The notes under the pieces: generated by a model
What the model was told of the DNA's origin: nothing
Seen by the model: only the letters and a program-made list of their open reading frames with translations
Database searches by the model: none
Translations under genes and position numbers: made by a program
Assembly: GCA_050742535.1 (NCBI GenBank)
Contig: JBOGIQ010000023.1
Coordinates: 1-32,432, forward strand
Reading direction: 5' to 3'
Length of the DNA: 32,432 bases
Source of the DNA: Gp6-AA40 sp050742535
GTDB lineage: Bacteria > Acidobacteriota > Vicinamibacteria > Vicinamibacterales > UBA2999
Part shown: in pieces, positions 15,192-22,976 of the stretch
Layout: each line of letters opens with the position of its first letter
Position numbering within the stretch: position 1 is the stretch's first letter

Positions 15192-16622
15192 CTACTTCTC
15201 TGTCGCCTTGACATCCGGCGCGTCAGCGACGCCGCCGTCCTGCAACAGTCCACCGATGTGCTCGTCGCGCCGGATGAATCGCTGCTGCAGCGTCGGCAGC
15301 GGCGGCACTTCGTCCGGGTTGAGCGGCCGAACCAGCTGCGGCGTAATCAGCACCATCAACTCGGTCTGGTCGGCACTCTGTCTCTTACTGCGGAACAGAT
15401 GGCCGATGATTGGGAGCTTGGCGAGTCCCGGAACCTCGGCGACATCGTCCTGAGACATGTTGCTGAGCAGACCGGCAATCGCGAACGACTGACCGTCGCG
15501 GAGCTCGACCTCCGTTTCCGCGCGCCGTGTCGCCAGCGCCGGAACCCGGAATCCTCCGAGGAGAATGCCGTTCGGGAAGTCAAGCGTGCTCACCTCTGGC
15601 CGGACGCGCAAGCGGATCGTGTCTCCAGCCACGGTCGGCCGGAAGTTCAACCGGATGCCATATTCCTTGTATTCGATCGAGACGTTTCCAGTGTTGCCGG
15701 AGACTTGGGGAACCGGGATTTCGCCGCCCGCGAGGAAGCTTGCCTCCTGGCCGTTATAGGCAATCAGGTTCGGCTCGGCGAGGCTTTGAAAGAGCCCCCG
15801 CGTACGCAGCGCCCGGATCAAGGCGCCGAGATCGTACTTTTGGCTGAGCAGGAAGACGTTCAGAAAGTCGGTGAACGTGAATTGGCCGCTCGCCGAGGTC
15901 ACTTCCGCACCGAAGTTATTGCTGGCCTTCTCCCATTCGAGCCCTGTAAAAGTCGGCGCAGAGAACTGACCAGTGGTAACGCGGCCAATCGTGCTCTCGA
16001 TCCCAGTCGGGCTGGTGAATAGCGACACGCCCAGTTCCATGAGAGCGCGACGGCTCACCTCGGCGAATCGAACCTGCAGCAGCACCTGCTGGCTGCCGGC
16101 GCCGCCGGGAACCTGGAGCAGGTTCAGGATCTGAGACTTGGACGAGACCGCCCTGGCGATTTCGGCAGCACGCAGCGACACATCGGTGCTCGAGACGCGT
16201 CCGGACAGAATCACCGCGTCGCCGTTCACGCTCACGTCGATGTCTTCATCGGGAAAAAGCGCCTGCATCCGCTGCTGGAGGGTGGACACGCCTGGATCCA
16301 CGACGACGTCGTACTGCCGGCGCGCTGCGTTCGCCCCCCACAGAATCAGGCTCACCGTTCCAGCGGCTTTGCCGTCGATCAGGACTTCACGCCGCTCGAC
16401 GACCGTGGCATCGGCAATTGCGGGATCAGTAACGGCAAGCCGCACGATGTCGAAGTCGGTTGCCAGCACTGTCGACCGTCCCGCGGTCAGAGTGATACGC
16501 GGGAACTCCTCCGGCGCCTGCTGCTGCGCCGCCACTTCAGGCTGCGACAGGGCGAGCAGCAGACCGACACCGACAGCAGCGTATTTGAGCGCCGCCGAAC
16601 GAACAACACGCGTATGCATCAT
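15192..16622 (-). CDS. rcpA: Tad outer-membrane secretin RcpA/CpaC
   Basis: This 476-aa protein has a signal peptide (AAVGVGLLLALSQPEVAAQ) and a pilus-formation N-terminal domain (ITLTAGRSTVLATDFDIVRL). A BON-like domain follows (INVSVNGDAVILSGRV-type segment near 125-165), then the secretin core (QQVLLQVRFAEVSRRALMEL, YNGQEASFLAGGEIPVPQVS, VELRDGQSFAIAGLL, TELMVLITPQLVRPL). It forms the outer-membrane channel for the Flp pilus. The start ATG-ATG at 16622 lies 50 bp after rcpC. Confidence 0.93.
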   Translation of the reverse strand: MMHTRVVRSAALKYAAVGVGLLLALSQPEVAAQQQAPEEFPRITLTAGRSTVLATDFDIVRLAVTDPAIADATVVERREVLIDGKAAGTVSLILWGANAARRQYDVVVDPGVSTLQQRMQALFPDEDIDVSVNGDAVILSGRVSSTDVSLRAAEIARAVSSKSQILNLLQVPGGAGSQQVLLQVRFAEVSRRALMELGVSLFTSPTGIESTIGRVTTGQFSAPTFTGLEWEKASNNFGAEVTSASGQFTFTDFLNVFLLSQKYDLGALIRALRTRGLFQSLAEPNLIAYNGQEASFLAGGEIPVPQVSGNTGNVSIEYKEYGIRLNFRPTVAGDTIRLRVRPEVSTLDFPNGILLGGFRVPALATRRAETEVELRDGQSFAIAGLLSNMSQDDVAEVPGLAKLPIIGHLFRSKRQSADQTELMVLITPQLVRPLNPDEVPPLPTLQQRFIRRDEHIGGLLQDGGVADAPDVKATEK

Positions 16623-16672
16623 CGCAGAATCTCTCGGGGGAGAGCCTTGCTCCAGAACGTCCGTCTCACGGG

Positions 16673-17548
16673 TTACCTTTCCCCGCTCTTTTCAAGCTGC
16701 AGCTCCTGCTTCTTGGCTGCCTTGATCGTCTCGACCGTGTAGACAGTTGGAATGGTCGGCAGCGGCAGCGCAACAGGCGTGACAACGCGGCGGACAGCCG
16801 GCCGGGAAACCGGAGCCGGTGCCCCGCCAGAGGTGAACAGCCCCGCCTTGCGGATACCCGTCGTAACGGTCGGCTCGACGTCGAGCGGATTCCTGAGCGT
16901 CAGCATCAGCCGGCCGTCCGACTGCGCCAGCGCGATTCGTTCGGCATCCTCCGGCGTGACCATGAGCGTGACGACCGTGGATCGAATCGGCTTGCCATCC
17001 TTCCGCGACTCATCCTGGTCGTAGCGCGTGCCGGACGTCAGAACCGGCACGTTGCTCACAACGACCCGCGCGATGCGATCCGAGCCATCCTGCGTCGGGT
17101 TGATAACGACCAGCACGTCAACTCGCGTGCCCGGTGTGACGTATCCGGCGACGTTGATCACCTCGTCAACCCTTATCGATATCGCACGCATGCCTTCGGT
17201 GATCATCGGCGGCAACCCGGCGCCCGCCTCCTTGGCCGCGAGGTTGTTCACCGTCAGGAGCTCGTTCTCGACGACGGGTGCGACCAGCCCGCGATCGATC
17301 ACGTCCTCGATCCGCGCGTATCCGCCGGTGAGCGGCGTGCGCGCCGGCCAGTCGATCTCCTTGACCGACTCGCGGGTTACGAGCGTGCCAACCGGCATCG
17401 GCTTCGCCGCGACCACCGCTTTCGCAGTGGCGATCTCGACCTGCCGCACCGGAATGCTGGCAACGGCGCGGTACACGGCGTAACTCGCGGCGGCGGCAAC
17501 GACGACCGCGACAACCAGAACAACGAACGTACGCGTTTGGCGGTTCAT
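16673..17548 (-). CDS. rcpC: Flp pilus assembly protein RcpC/CpaB
   Basis: This 291-aa protein has an N-terminal membrane anchor (FVVLVVAVVVAAAASYAVYR) followed by an SAF domain (TAKAVVAAKPMPVGTLVTRE, then LVAPVVENELLTVNNL). The CpaB-specific region follows (MRAISIRVDEVINVAGYVTP, GTRVDVLVVINPTQDGSDR). CpaB/RcpC is a periplasmic partner of the secretin. ATG 17548 has AAGGA immediately upstream and AGGAG further back, 16 bp after tadE. Confidence 0.92.
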   Translation of the reverse strand: MNRQTRTFVVLVVAVVVAAAASYAVYRAVASIPVRQVEIATAKAVVAAKPMPVGTLVTRESVKEIDWPARTPLTGGYARIEDVIDRGLVAPVVENELLTVNNLAAKEAGAGLPPMITEGMRAISIRVDEVINVAGYVTPGTRVDVLVVINPTQDGSDRIARVVVSNVPVLTSGTRYDQDESRKDGKPIRSTVVTLMVTPEDAERIALAQSDGRLMLTLRNPLDVEPTVTTGIRKAGLFTSGGAPAPVSRPAVRRVVTPVALPLPTIPTVYTVETIKAAKKQELQLEKSGER

Positions 17549-17564
17549 TCCTTACTCACTCCTG

Positions 17565-18032
17565 TTACGGGGTACACTCCACGCCCGCATCCTCGGTCCG
17601 CATTGTCGATCTGCCCGTGAGAGTAAACGTGCCGAACGTCGAACTGAAATAGCGGCCGATTCCGGCTAGGAACGGGGCCTGGTGCGGGTAACTCACCCAC
17701 ACGTTCACGACCGCGATGCAATTCGTGCCGTCGAGGTTCTCCTCCACGGGGTCCAACTCCGCCAGGGTCGGCAGCGTCGCGTCCGCAGAGTTCAAGCCCG
17801 CGGCGTCCAGATATTGATTCATCCGCGCGATGGCGTCCGCCGGTCCAAAATCGGGCAGCACGAGCACCCGTGCCCCTTCGCGGGCCGCATTGGTAACAAT
17901 CTCGAGCTTCTGAAACACGAACCCGAACTCAATGATCCCGATGACGACGAGCAGGATGAGCGGAAGCGTCAGCGCCGTCTCGATCAGTTCGGCGCCGCGT
18001 TCGGAGCGCAGCCGCCGCCGTAACCCGCTCAT
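17565..18032 (-). CDS. tadE: TadE-like minor pseudopilin
   Basis: This 155-aa protein has a short basic leader (MSGLRRRLRSERG) followed by AELIETALTLPLILLVVIGI and IEFGFVFQKLEIVTNAAREG, the classical TadE signature with a Glu at +3/+5 relative to the Gly. It is a minor pseudopilin processed by TadV. I chose ATG 18032, which overlaps the tadV stop as ATGA; ATG 18041 (three residues longer) is possible. A much longer in-frame extension to 18374 is antisense noise over tadV. Confidence 0.9.
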   Translation of the reverse strand: MSGLRRRLRSERGAELIETALTLPLILLVVIGIIEFGFVFQKLEIVTNAAREGARVLVLPDFGPADAIARMNQYLDAAGLNSADATLPTLAELDPVEENLDGTNCIAVVNVWVSYPHQAPFLAGIGRYFSSTFGTFTLTGRSTMRTEDAGVECTP

Positions 18033-18541
18033 TTCAGCCATATCGCCACCATCGTTCCCGCGAAAATCGGGATCGCATATGCGAGCTTCGGAGCCTGGCT
18101 CGTCTCGAGGGTCAACTCCGGCAGCGCGCGAATCCCGGCAACCCGCCAGTGCGCCAGCAGCAGATATACGTTCGACAACGCCTTGCGAAGGTATCCGCTC
18201 GCCAGAGCGGTGACGATCGCCATGACGCCGCCCGCAACTCCCGTGTACAACGCCGCCCAAAAAATTCCCGCCGGCCCGAGCCACGCTCCCAGCGCTCCGA
18301 GAAGCTTCACGTCGCCGCCGCCGAGCCCGCCGAGCGCAAACGGGACGAAGAAGATCGCCACGCCGAGCAGCCACCCGAGCGCCGCAGTCGCGGGACCTTC
18401 GCCCATCGGCGAGAAGACGTGGAACAAAAGTCCCGCTGCCGCCGCGCCGAATGTCAGCACATTCGGGATCCGCCGGCTGCGGAGATCGGTCACACAGGCA
18501 ACGAGCGCAACCGCCAGCACAGCGACGTATTTGGGTTCCAT
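18029..18541 (-). CDS. tadV: Prepilin peptidase TadV/CpaA
   Basis: This 170-aa integral-membrane aspartic protease belongs to the A24 family. The two catalytic aspartates are visible: D19 in ACVTDLRSRRIPN and D77 in GLGGGDVKLLGALGAW. It lacks the N-methylation domain of PilD, as expected for CpaA/TadV. About six hydrophobic segments follow. It processes Flp and TadE after the Gly of the G-XXXXEY-type site. ATG 18541 lies 4 bp after the second pilin gene. Confidence 0.94.
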   Translation of the reverse strand: MEPKYVAVLAVALVACVTDLRSRRIPNVLTFGAAAAGLLFHVFSPMGEGPATAALGWLLGVAIFFVPFALGGLGGGDVKLLGALGAWLGPAGIFWAALYTGVAGGVMAIVTALASGYLRKALSNVYLLLAHWRVAGIRALPELTLETSQAPKLAYAIPIFAGTMVAIWLK

Positions 18542-18545
18542 CGAA

Positions 18546-18752
18546 TTAGCTCCCCGGATCCTCGGGTTCCCACGCCTCGTACACGTCGTTGCCCCAGTTC
18601 TCGAAGGCGTTACCGAGTTTGACGCCAATCGAGGGAAACACAACGACGCCGGCCAGGGCAATAATCATGGCGATCAGCCCATATTCGACGAGATCGGCAC
18701 CTCGATCGTCTCTCCAGATCCGGGAAACGTGATGAAGGAACGAGTCGATCAT
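18546..18752 (-). CDS. flp2: Flp-family type IVb pilin (second copy)
   Basis: The 68-aa precursor has a leader of 18 residues ending DDRG, then ADLVEYGLIAMIIALAGVVV, with the Flp motif (Glu at +5, Tyr at +6) intact. The mature pilin of about 50 aa has an acidic tail (VYEAWEPEDPGS). It lies 118 bp downstream of the first pilin gene, behind an apparent terminator. It would therefore be expressed at a lower level and may be a minor pilin. The start has AGCAGGGCGC upstream; longer in-frame starts add only low-complexity sequence. Confidence 0.93.
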   Translation of the reverse strand: MIDSFLHHVSRIWRDDRGADLVEYGLIAMIIALAGVVVFPSIGVKLGNAFENWGNDVYEAWEPEDPGS

Positions 18753-18797
18753 GCGCCCTGCTCTCGAACCGCTTGTGGACTGGACTCGCACGCTTGG

Positions 18798-18839
18798 AAA
18801 AAACTGGCGAGGCGCCCTTGCCAGGCGGACAACCTCGCC
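18798..18839 (-). terminator. Intrinsic terminator/attenuator between the two pilin genes
   Basis: On the minus strand, GGCGAGG (18839-18833) and CCTCGCC (18812-18806) form a 7-bp GC-rich stem around a 20-nt loop. It is followed after two bases by six T residues (18803-18798). It lies in the 118-bp gap after flp1. Partial read-through would give abundant major pilin and less of the downstream machinery. Confidence 0.65.
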
Positions 18840-18870
18840 GTTCGTGGGTAACCGTCTTCCTCTGCTCCGC

Positions 18871-19035
18871 TTACGGCAGCTGGCTGTTGAGCGTGCTGAA
18901 GTAGCCCGCGACCTTCGGACCAATGCCACTGATGGCGAGGATGCACGCCGTGGTGATGATCGAGATGAGCAGACCGTACTCGATCAGGTCCTGGCCGGCA
19001 TCTTCACGGACGAAACGAGCAATCAACGACTTCAT
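18871..19035 (-). CDS. flp1: Flp-family type IVb pilin (first, probably major)
   Basis: This 54-aa precursor, too short for many gene finders, starts MKSLIARFVREDAG and is predicted to be cut after Gly14. The mature pilin of 40 residues starts QDLIEYGLLISIITTACILA and has the Glu+5/Tyr+6 motif. It ends GYFSTLNSQLP. It has a very good ribosome-binding site (AGGAG 7 bases before ATG 19035). As first gene of the operon, next to a sigma-54 promoter and followed by a terminator, it is the likely major pilin. Confidence 0.95.
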   Translation of the reverse strand: MKSLIARFVREDAGQDLIEYGLLISIITTACILAISGIGPKVAGYFSTLNSQLP

Positions 19036-19112
19036 TGAACACTCCTAGCAAGGGGTTTGGGACTGTCTGCACGCCGTTCGAACCGTGCAAACGTTGACGA
19101 CACGGTCTAGGT

Positions 19113-19128
19113 AGCAACGGCACTGCCA
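19113..19128 (-). promoter_or_regulatory. Sigma-54 (-24/-12) promoter of the tad/flp operon
   Basis: The minus strand reads TGGCAGTGCCGTTGCT. TGGCA and TTGCT match the consensus TGGCACG-N4-TTGCW, with GG and GC at the required spacing. The predicted start is near 19102, giving a leader of about 67 nt to the flp1 ATG. Two sigma-54 activator genes in the window supply plausible regulators. Confidence 0.72.
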
Positions 19129-19150
19129 TTCGGCTGAGGAAGGCCGCTCG

Positions 19151-19159
19151 AAAGTGCTA
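19151..19159 (+). promoter_or_regulatory. CNAAAGTNCTA motif, flp promoter, proximal copy
   Basis: AAAGTGCTA preceded by CG lies 23 bp upstream of the flp -24 element. The same 11-mer CGAAAGTGCTA recurs at 23728-23738 upstream of the PilZ-pair promoter. It is a candidate activator-binding site. Confidence 0.4.
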
Positions 19160-19217
19160 GAGGACTGAGACAGAAGGACTTAAGGGTGCCCTCTGAATCA
19201 CTTGCGCGAATAGAACC

Positions 19218-19226
19218 AAAGTACTA
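19218..19226 (+). promoter_or_regulatory. CNAAAGTNCTA motif, flp promoter, distal copy
   Basis: AAAGTACTA preceded by CC and followed by T lies 90 bp upstream of the -24 element and 67 bp from the proximal copy. This is a typical distance for a sigma-54 upstream activating sequence. Confidence 0.4.
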
Positions 19227-19481
19227 TTCCAACAGCTGCCGGACTTTTCTCTTACTGGTTCAGAGAATCGTGCGGCGGCCGGCGCCGATCGTTCAGCGGC
19301 CGTGAATTTCTGGGCATTGCGAGCCCTCCTTTGAACGTTCGTCGTGCGGCGTCCGTGTCACGAGAGTTTTGTCTGGTCGCGGCCAGATGTCTGTGACCGT
19401 CGGAATACGGCATCTGACTGGTTTCGTTGTCTTTGCGCGGCCATCCGGCCCACGATCCAATAGAGAAACCCGGAGAGTTTC

Positions 19482-20840
19482 TTGCACCGAATCAAGAACC
19501 CTGCAATGCGTCCAGATTCCGCGCAACCATCAGATCAACCGGCGTCCGGCGACGCTTTGTCGCTGTTCACGTATGAACCGGAGGGCTCGAACCCGGTTCC
19601 GGTGACGACGGCCAAGGCGCCCGGAGCTGTATCGCTGGATCGCGTCGTCGAAGCCGCTCCACTGCGTTTCGTCGAGGGGATCGCGGTCGTTCAGGCGCTG
19701 TGTGCCGCGATCCGGGAAAAGGGCGGAATCAATGCGGGTATGCTGGACTTGCGGGGCGTTTTCATCAATGAGGGCGGCGAGCTCGTTGCACTGACTCCTC
19801 CGGGAGGCACGCCCGCGGCCCCGGAGTTGGCCCGGCTCTTACATCAGCTCGTGCCCGCAGACGCCACGCCACCTGTTGCGCGGCTTTTCATCGACCGGTG
19901 GACGGGCGGCACTTCGACGGATCTCGCCGCGTTTGCCTCGGAGATCGCGTATTTCGCGCGTCCGAATGGACGTGAGCTCCTGACAGCGCTGCACGTCCGA
20001 TGCGCCGGCGCGCCCGGCGCGGCGCCACAACTTGGAACGTCGGCCCCGGCTGTCGTCCCGACCTTTAGAGTCGAGGAGCGGCCAAAAGTCGAGGAATCCG
20101 AGAAACCCGAGCCGCGCAGACCATCCTGGCTGCGGTCCCACAAGCGGCACATCGCCGCCGCTGCGGCTGCGATTGCGGTGACAGTCGCAGTGACCGGTCT
20201 GGCCACGTGGTTCTGGCCATCGAAAGCCGCCGTGGCCGCGCAGGTCCCGGCCCAGACGGCACTTGAAACGCCGGTGCCCTCCGAAGCGCCTGGCGAGGAG
20301 CCGGGCAAGCAGCCCGTGAAGCTCGGTGCGGGTGCCGCACCCGCCAAATCTCTGACGGGCCGGCCAACATCTGAACCAAGAGTCGCCACCCAGCCGAGAG
20401 TCGCCGCGAACGGCCGCAGGAACGTTCCCGCACCCGCTGCTTCCTCCCTTTTGCCGAAGAGCCCCACGCAAGAGGGTATCGGGCCGGTCTCCGCATCTCC
20501 GACGATGCCGGAAAGTGCCGCCGTAACCGCCGTTCCTTCACGGGGCCTTCCGGATATGCGGATCTACTCTTCCGCCGACTCGGGTATCGAGCCGCCGCGA
20601 CTCCGGTCCGCCGAAATCCTCGAAGGGTTGATTGCGGGCTTTCCAACCAAAACGAACGCCGTCGAGGTCCTGGTGGATCGGGCGGGCAAAGTCGAGCGCG
20701 TTCGCATGCAGGGTACGCCGCAGCGCATCCCTGACATCGTGATTCTCAGTCGCATGAAGGAATGGGTGTTCGACCCGGCGACCAAGGACGGCACAGCCGT
20801 CCGCTACCGCATGATCCTTACCTGGGACGTTACGCCCTAA
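19482..20840 (+). CDS. Single-span membrane protein with TonB-like C-terminus
   Basis: This protein of about 452 aa has three parts. The N-terminal cytoplasmic part (about 50-175) faintly resembles the C-lobe of a Ser/Thr kinase (VVQALCAAIREKGGINAG, then LDLRGVFINEGGELVALTPP), but the catalytic residues are missing. One membrane helix follows (about 223-245, after basic RSHKRH). Then come a Pro/Ala-rich linker and a C-terminal region (VEVLVDRAGKVERVRMQG, ILSRMKEWVFDPATKDG) like the TonB C-terminal fold. It could couple inner-membrane energy or signals to an outer-membrane partner such as the secretin; this is inference. TTG 19482 has GGAGAG upstream; ATG 19506 lacks a site but is a reasonable alternative. 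Confidence 0.72.
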   Translation: MHRIKNPAMRPDSAQPSDQPASGDALSLFTYEPEGSNPVPVTTAKAPGAVSLDRVVEAAPLRFVEGIAVVQALCAAIREKGGINAGMLDLRGVFINEGGELVALTPPGGTPAAPELARLLHQLVPADATPPVARLFIDRWTGGTSTDLAAFASEIAYFARPNGRELLTALHVRCAGAPGAAPQLGTSAPAVVPTFRVEERPKVEESEKPEPRRPSWLRSHKRHIAAAAAAIAVTVAVTGLATWFWPSKAAVAAQVPAQTALETPVPSEAPGEEPGKQPVKLGAGAAPAKSLTGRPTSEPRVATQPRVAANGRRNVPAPAASSLLPKSPTQEGIGPVSASPTMPESAAVTAVPSRGLPDMRIYSSADSGIEPPRLRSAEILEGLIAGFPTKTNAVEVLVDRAGKVERVRMQGTPQRIPDIVILSRMKEWVFDPATKDGTAVRYRMILTWDVTP

Positions 20841-20845
20841 CCGTA

Positions 20846-21601
20846 ATGCCGAAACCGTGGCGGGCATGGCGCTTCGATCTCGTCGAGCTCGGTCTGATCG
20901 CGGCGCTTATCGGCGTGGCGGCCTACGTGGCTCCCAGACCGCAGCCCCCTGACGAAGGCGACGCGCTCCAGGCGGCGTACGGATCCGCACGAAACTCAGA
21001 GAACGAAGAGGAATGGATCATCCGCGACTTTTTCCAGGACCGCCGGGGCGGCGTGTTCGTGGACGTCGGCGCGGCCCACTACCAGTCCGCGAGCAACACG
21101 TACTATCTCGAACACGATCTCGGATGGTCCGGAATCGCGATCGAACCTCTTCGTCACTTTGCGGCTGACTGGGCCCGTCATCGGCCGCGAACCCGATTCC
21201 GCTCGTTCTTTGTATCCGACGTGTCGGACGACGAAGTGAAGCTGTATACCTACGGCGAGAAGTTCGCGGCAAGTTCATCGGACCGAAGCTGGGTCGAACG
21301 GTTCGGCGACAATCCGCGCGAGGTGTCGACCGTCACGATTACGCTCAACGACCTGCTGGCCCGCGAGGGCATACAGACGTTCGATTTCCTGTCAATGGAC
21401 ATCGAGCTGGCCGAGCCGAAAGCGCTTGCTGGTTTCGATATCGAACGTTTCAGGCCATCACTCGTCTGCATCGAGGCGCATCCGGAGGTGCGCCAGCAGA
21501 TTCTCGATTACTTCGCGCGTCACAATTACGCTGTCGTCGGCAAGTATCTGCGCGCGGACGAGAAGAACCTGTACTTTTCTCCGCGCACGTCCACTCCGTA
21601 A
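20846..21601 (+). CDS. Membrane-anchored FkbM-family methyltransferase
   Basis: This 251-aa protein has an N-terminal hydrophobic anchor (FDLVELGLIAALIGVAAYVA) followed by a SAM-dependent methyltransferase domain of FkbM type. The visible motifs are GVFVDVGAAHYQSASNTYYL, SGIAIEP, TVTITLNDLLAREGI and FDFLSMDIELAEPKALAGFD (FkbM proteins usually have KIDVEGAE). FkbM enzymes typically O-methylate sugars or natural products, so the substrate may be a surface glycan. The gene starts 5 bp after the TonB-like stop and is probably cotranscribed with it. It converges on the activator gene, whose stop is 5 bp away. Confidence 0.85.
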   Translation: MPKPWRAWRFDLVELGLIAALIGVAAYVAPRPQPPDEGDALQAAYGSARNSENEEEWIIRDFFQDRRGGVFVDVGAAHYQSASNTYYLEHDLGWSGIAIEPLRHFAADWARHRPRTRFRSFFVSDVSDDEVKLYTYGEKFAASSSDRSWVERFGDNPREVSTVTITLNDLLAREGIQTFDFLSMDIELAEPKALAGFDIERFRPSLVCIEAHPEVRQQILDYFARHNYAVVGKYLRADEKNLYFSPRTSTP

Positions 21602-21606
21602 GAACC

Positions 21607-22779
21607 TCAGGCATTAACCATCGGCTGCTCGCGGCTCTCGCTTCGCGGCTCTGGCAGCGGAGGCAGGAGGAGCTTCGGCCGACGGGCCACGTCGGGCACC
21701 CCGTTGCGGAACTCCCGGAAATCGGCCCGGCAGTCGTGCGCCGCAAGGAAATTGAGGAACCGTTTGTAATCGGTGGTCGACATGCCGAACAGCTTCAGCA
21801 GCGCGCGGTAGTTTCCGCGCGTTGTCGCCAGACCACGGCGTACGAGCTCGCGCATGTCGTGCCGCGTGATGTCCCGCGACAGAAACAACGGATAAATGTG
21901 ATCCCAGAACGAGTAGCCGGCCGTCACGATCGCGTTGTATAGCTCGTCGGCCACCTGCCGCCGGCGTTCACGCGTCGGTACTATCAGAGGCGCGGCAACG
22001 CGAATTGCCGCCGGTAGCTGATCGACGTCCACAACGTCGCGGTCGCCCATGAGCACGACCTGCTCGATGACGTTGTGCAGCTCGCGAACGTTGCCGGGCC
22101 AGCGATGCCGGACGAGCAGCTGCATCGCCTCTTCAGTGAACGTCACCAGCCGGCCCGTCCGTCTGGCGAAGTGCTCGACGAGCGGGCGGATGTCCTCGCG
22201 CCGATCGCGGAGCGGAGGCACTTCGAGGTGAATGACACGCAGGCGGTACATCAGGTCCTCCCGGAACTGGCCCGCCGCAATCAGCTCCGGCAGATTTCTA
22301 TTCGTCGCCGCGACGATGCGGACGTCTACGCGGGCCGTGTGCCCGTCGGCGCCCACCGCCTGAATCTCTCCTGTCTCGAGGAAGCGAAGAAGCATCGCCT
22401 GCATCCGCAGGCTCATCTCCCCTACTTCATCCAGAAAAATCGTCCCGCGATGAGCCGCCTGCAGCTTGCCTATCTTGTCGCGGTATGCCCCTGTGAAGCT
22501 GCCTTTGACATGTCCGAACAGCTCGGACTCCAGCAGCGAATCGGTCAGGGCGGCGCAGTTGATGGCGATGAACGGCCGCGCGGCGCGCCGGGAATGGGTG
22601 TGCACGTGGCGAGCGACGAGGTCCTTGCCAACCCCGCTCTCGCCTGTGATCAAGACCTTCCCCTCGGACGCGGCAACGCGTGTGGCCGTAGCCAGGAGCG
22701 CAGCCATTTGCGGGTTTGCGACGACGAACGCGTTCGAATCCGGGACGTCTGCGCCGGCGCGCAGGAAATCACCTGACAT
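21607..22779 (-). CDS. Sigma-54-dependent AAA+ transcriptional activator
   Basis: This 390-aa activator has Walker A GESGVGKD (46-53), a GSFTGA loop (93-98, not GAFTGA), Walker B TIFLDEVGE (113-121), sensor I AATNRNL and WPGNVRELHNVIEQ. A C-terminal region carries GNYRALLKLFGMSTTDYKRF, which resembles a diverged Fis-type helix-turn-helix. Only about 20 residues precede the AAA+ domain, so there is no phosphorylation or ligand-sensing module. Regulation probably comes from another protein (possibly the PilZ proteins encoded upstream) or from its own expression level. It is paralogous to the activator at 1-1052, with the same extended C-terminal architecture. ATG 22779 lacks a strong Shine-Dalgarno site. 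Confidence 0.93.
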   Translation of the reverse strand: MSGDFLRAGADVPDSNAFVVANPQMAALLATATRVAASEGKVLITGESGVGKDLVARHVHTHSRRAARPFIAINCAALTDSLLESELFGHVKGSFTGAYRDKIGKLQAAHRGTIFLDEVGEMSLRMQAMLLRFLETGEIQAVGADGHTARVDVRIVAATNRNLPELIAAGQFREDLMYRLRVIHLEVPPLRDRREDIRPLVEHFARRTGRLVTFTEEAMQLLVRHRWPGNVRELHNVIEQVVLMGDRDVVDVDQLPAAIRVAAPLIVPTRERRRQVADELYNAIVTAGYSFWDHIYPLFLSRDITRHDMRELVRRGLATTRGNYRALLKLFGMSTTDYKRFLNFLAAHDCRADFREFRNGVPDVARRPKLLLPPLPEPRSESREQPMVNA

Positions 22780-22859
22780 CTGTTGTTACCGAGAGGAAAT
22801 GTTGACGAATGAACCTGGGAACGTGATCCGCTCTGGGTCGCGGTTGATCGCGATCACGA

Positions 22860-22875
22860 AGCAAGATGCTTTCCG
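22860..22875 (-). promoter_or_regulatory. Possible weak sigma-54 promoter for activator gene
   Basis: The minus strand reads CGGAAAGCATCTTGCT. The -12 block TTGCT and the GG/GC spacing are right, but the -24 block is poor (CGGAAAG against TGGCACG). The predicted start is about 70 bases before the ATG. A copy of the CNAAAGTNCTA motif abuts it at 22880-22888. Confidence 0.3.
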
Positions 22876-22879
22876 GATA

Positions 22880-22888
22880 TAGAACTTT
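22880..22888 (-). promoter_or_regulatory. CNAAAGTNCTA motif upstream of activator gene
   Basis: The minus strand reads CTAAAGTTCTAT, sharing the fixed positions of the three other copies but on the opposite strand relative to transcription. It lies only 5 bp from the weak -24 element, so it could be autoregulatory. Confidence 0.35.
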
Positions 22889-22976
22889 AGATCTAGGCGA
22901 GATTTGTGATCTCTCGCTAAAGGCAGAGCTACGTTGTCGCCCTCGAGGAAGACAAATCAGATCGCAGATGAGGTTT

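Larger units (their letters stand above)
19036..19481. other. Divergent intergenic region between flp1 and the TonB-like gene
   Basis: This 446-bp region controls the tad operon on the minus strand and the TonB-like gene on the plus strand. It holds the flp Shine-Dalgarno site, the sigma-54 promoter (19113-19128) and two CNAAAGTNCTA copies. I find no sigma-54 match for the plus-strand gene. No ORF in it looks real. Confidence 0.6.
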
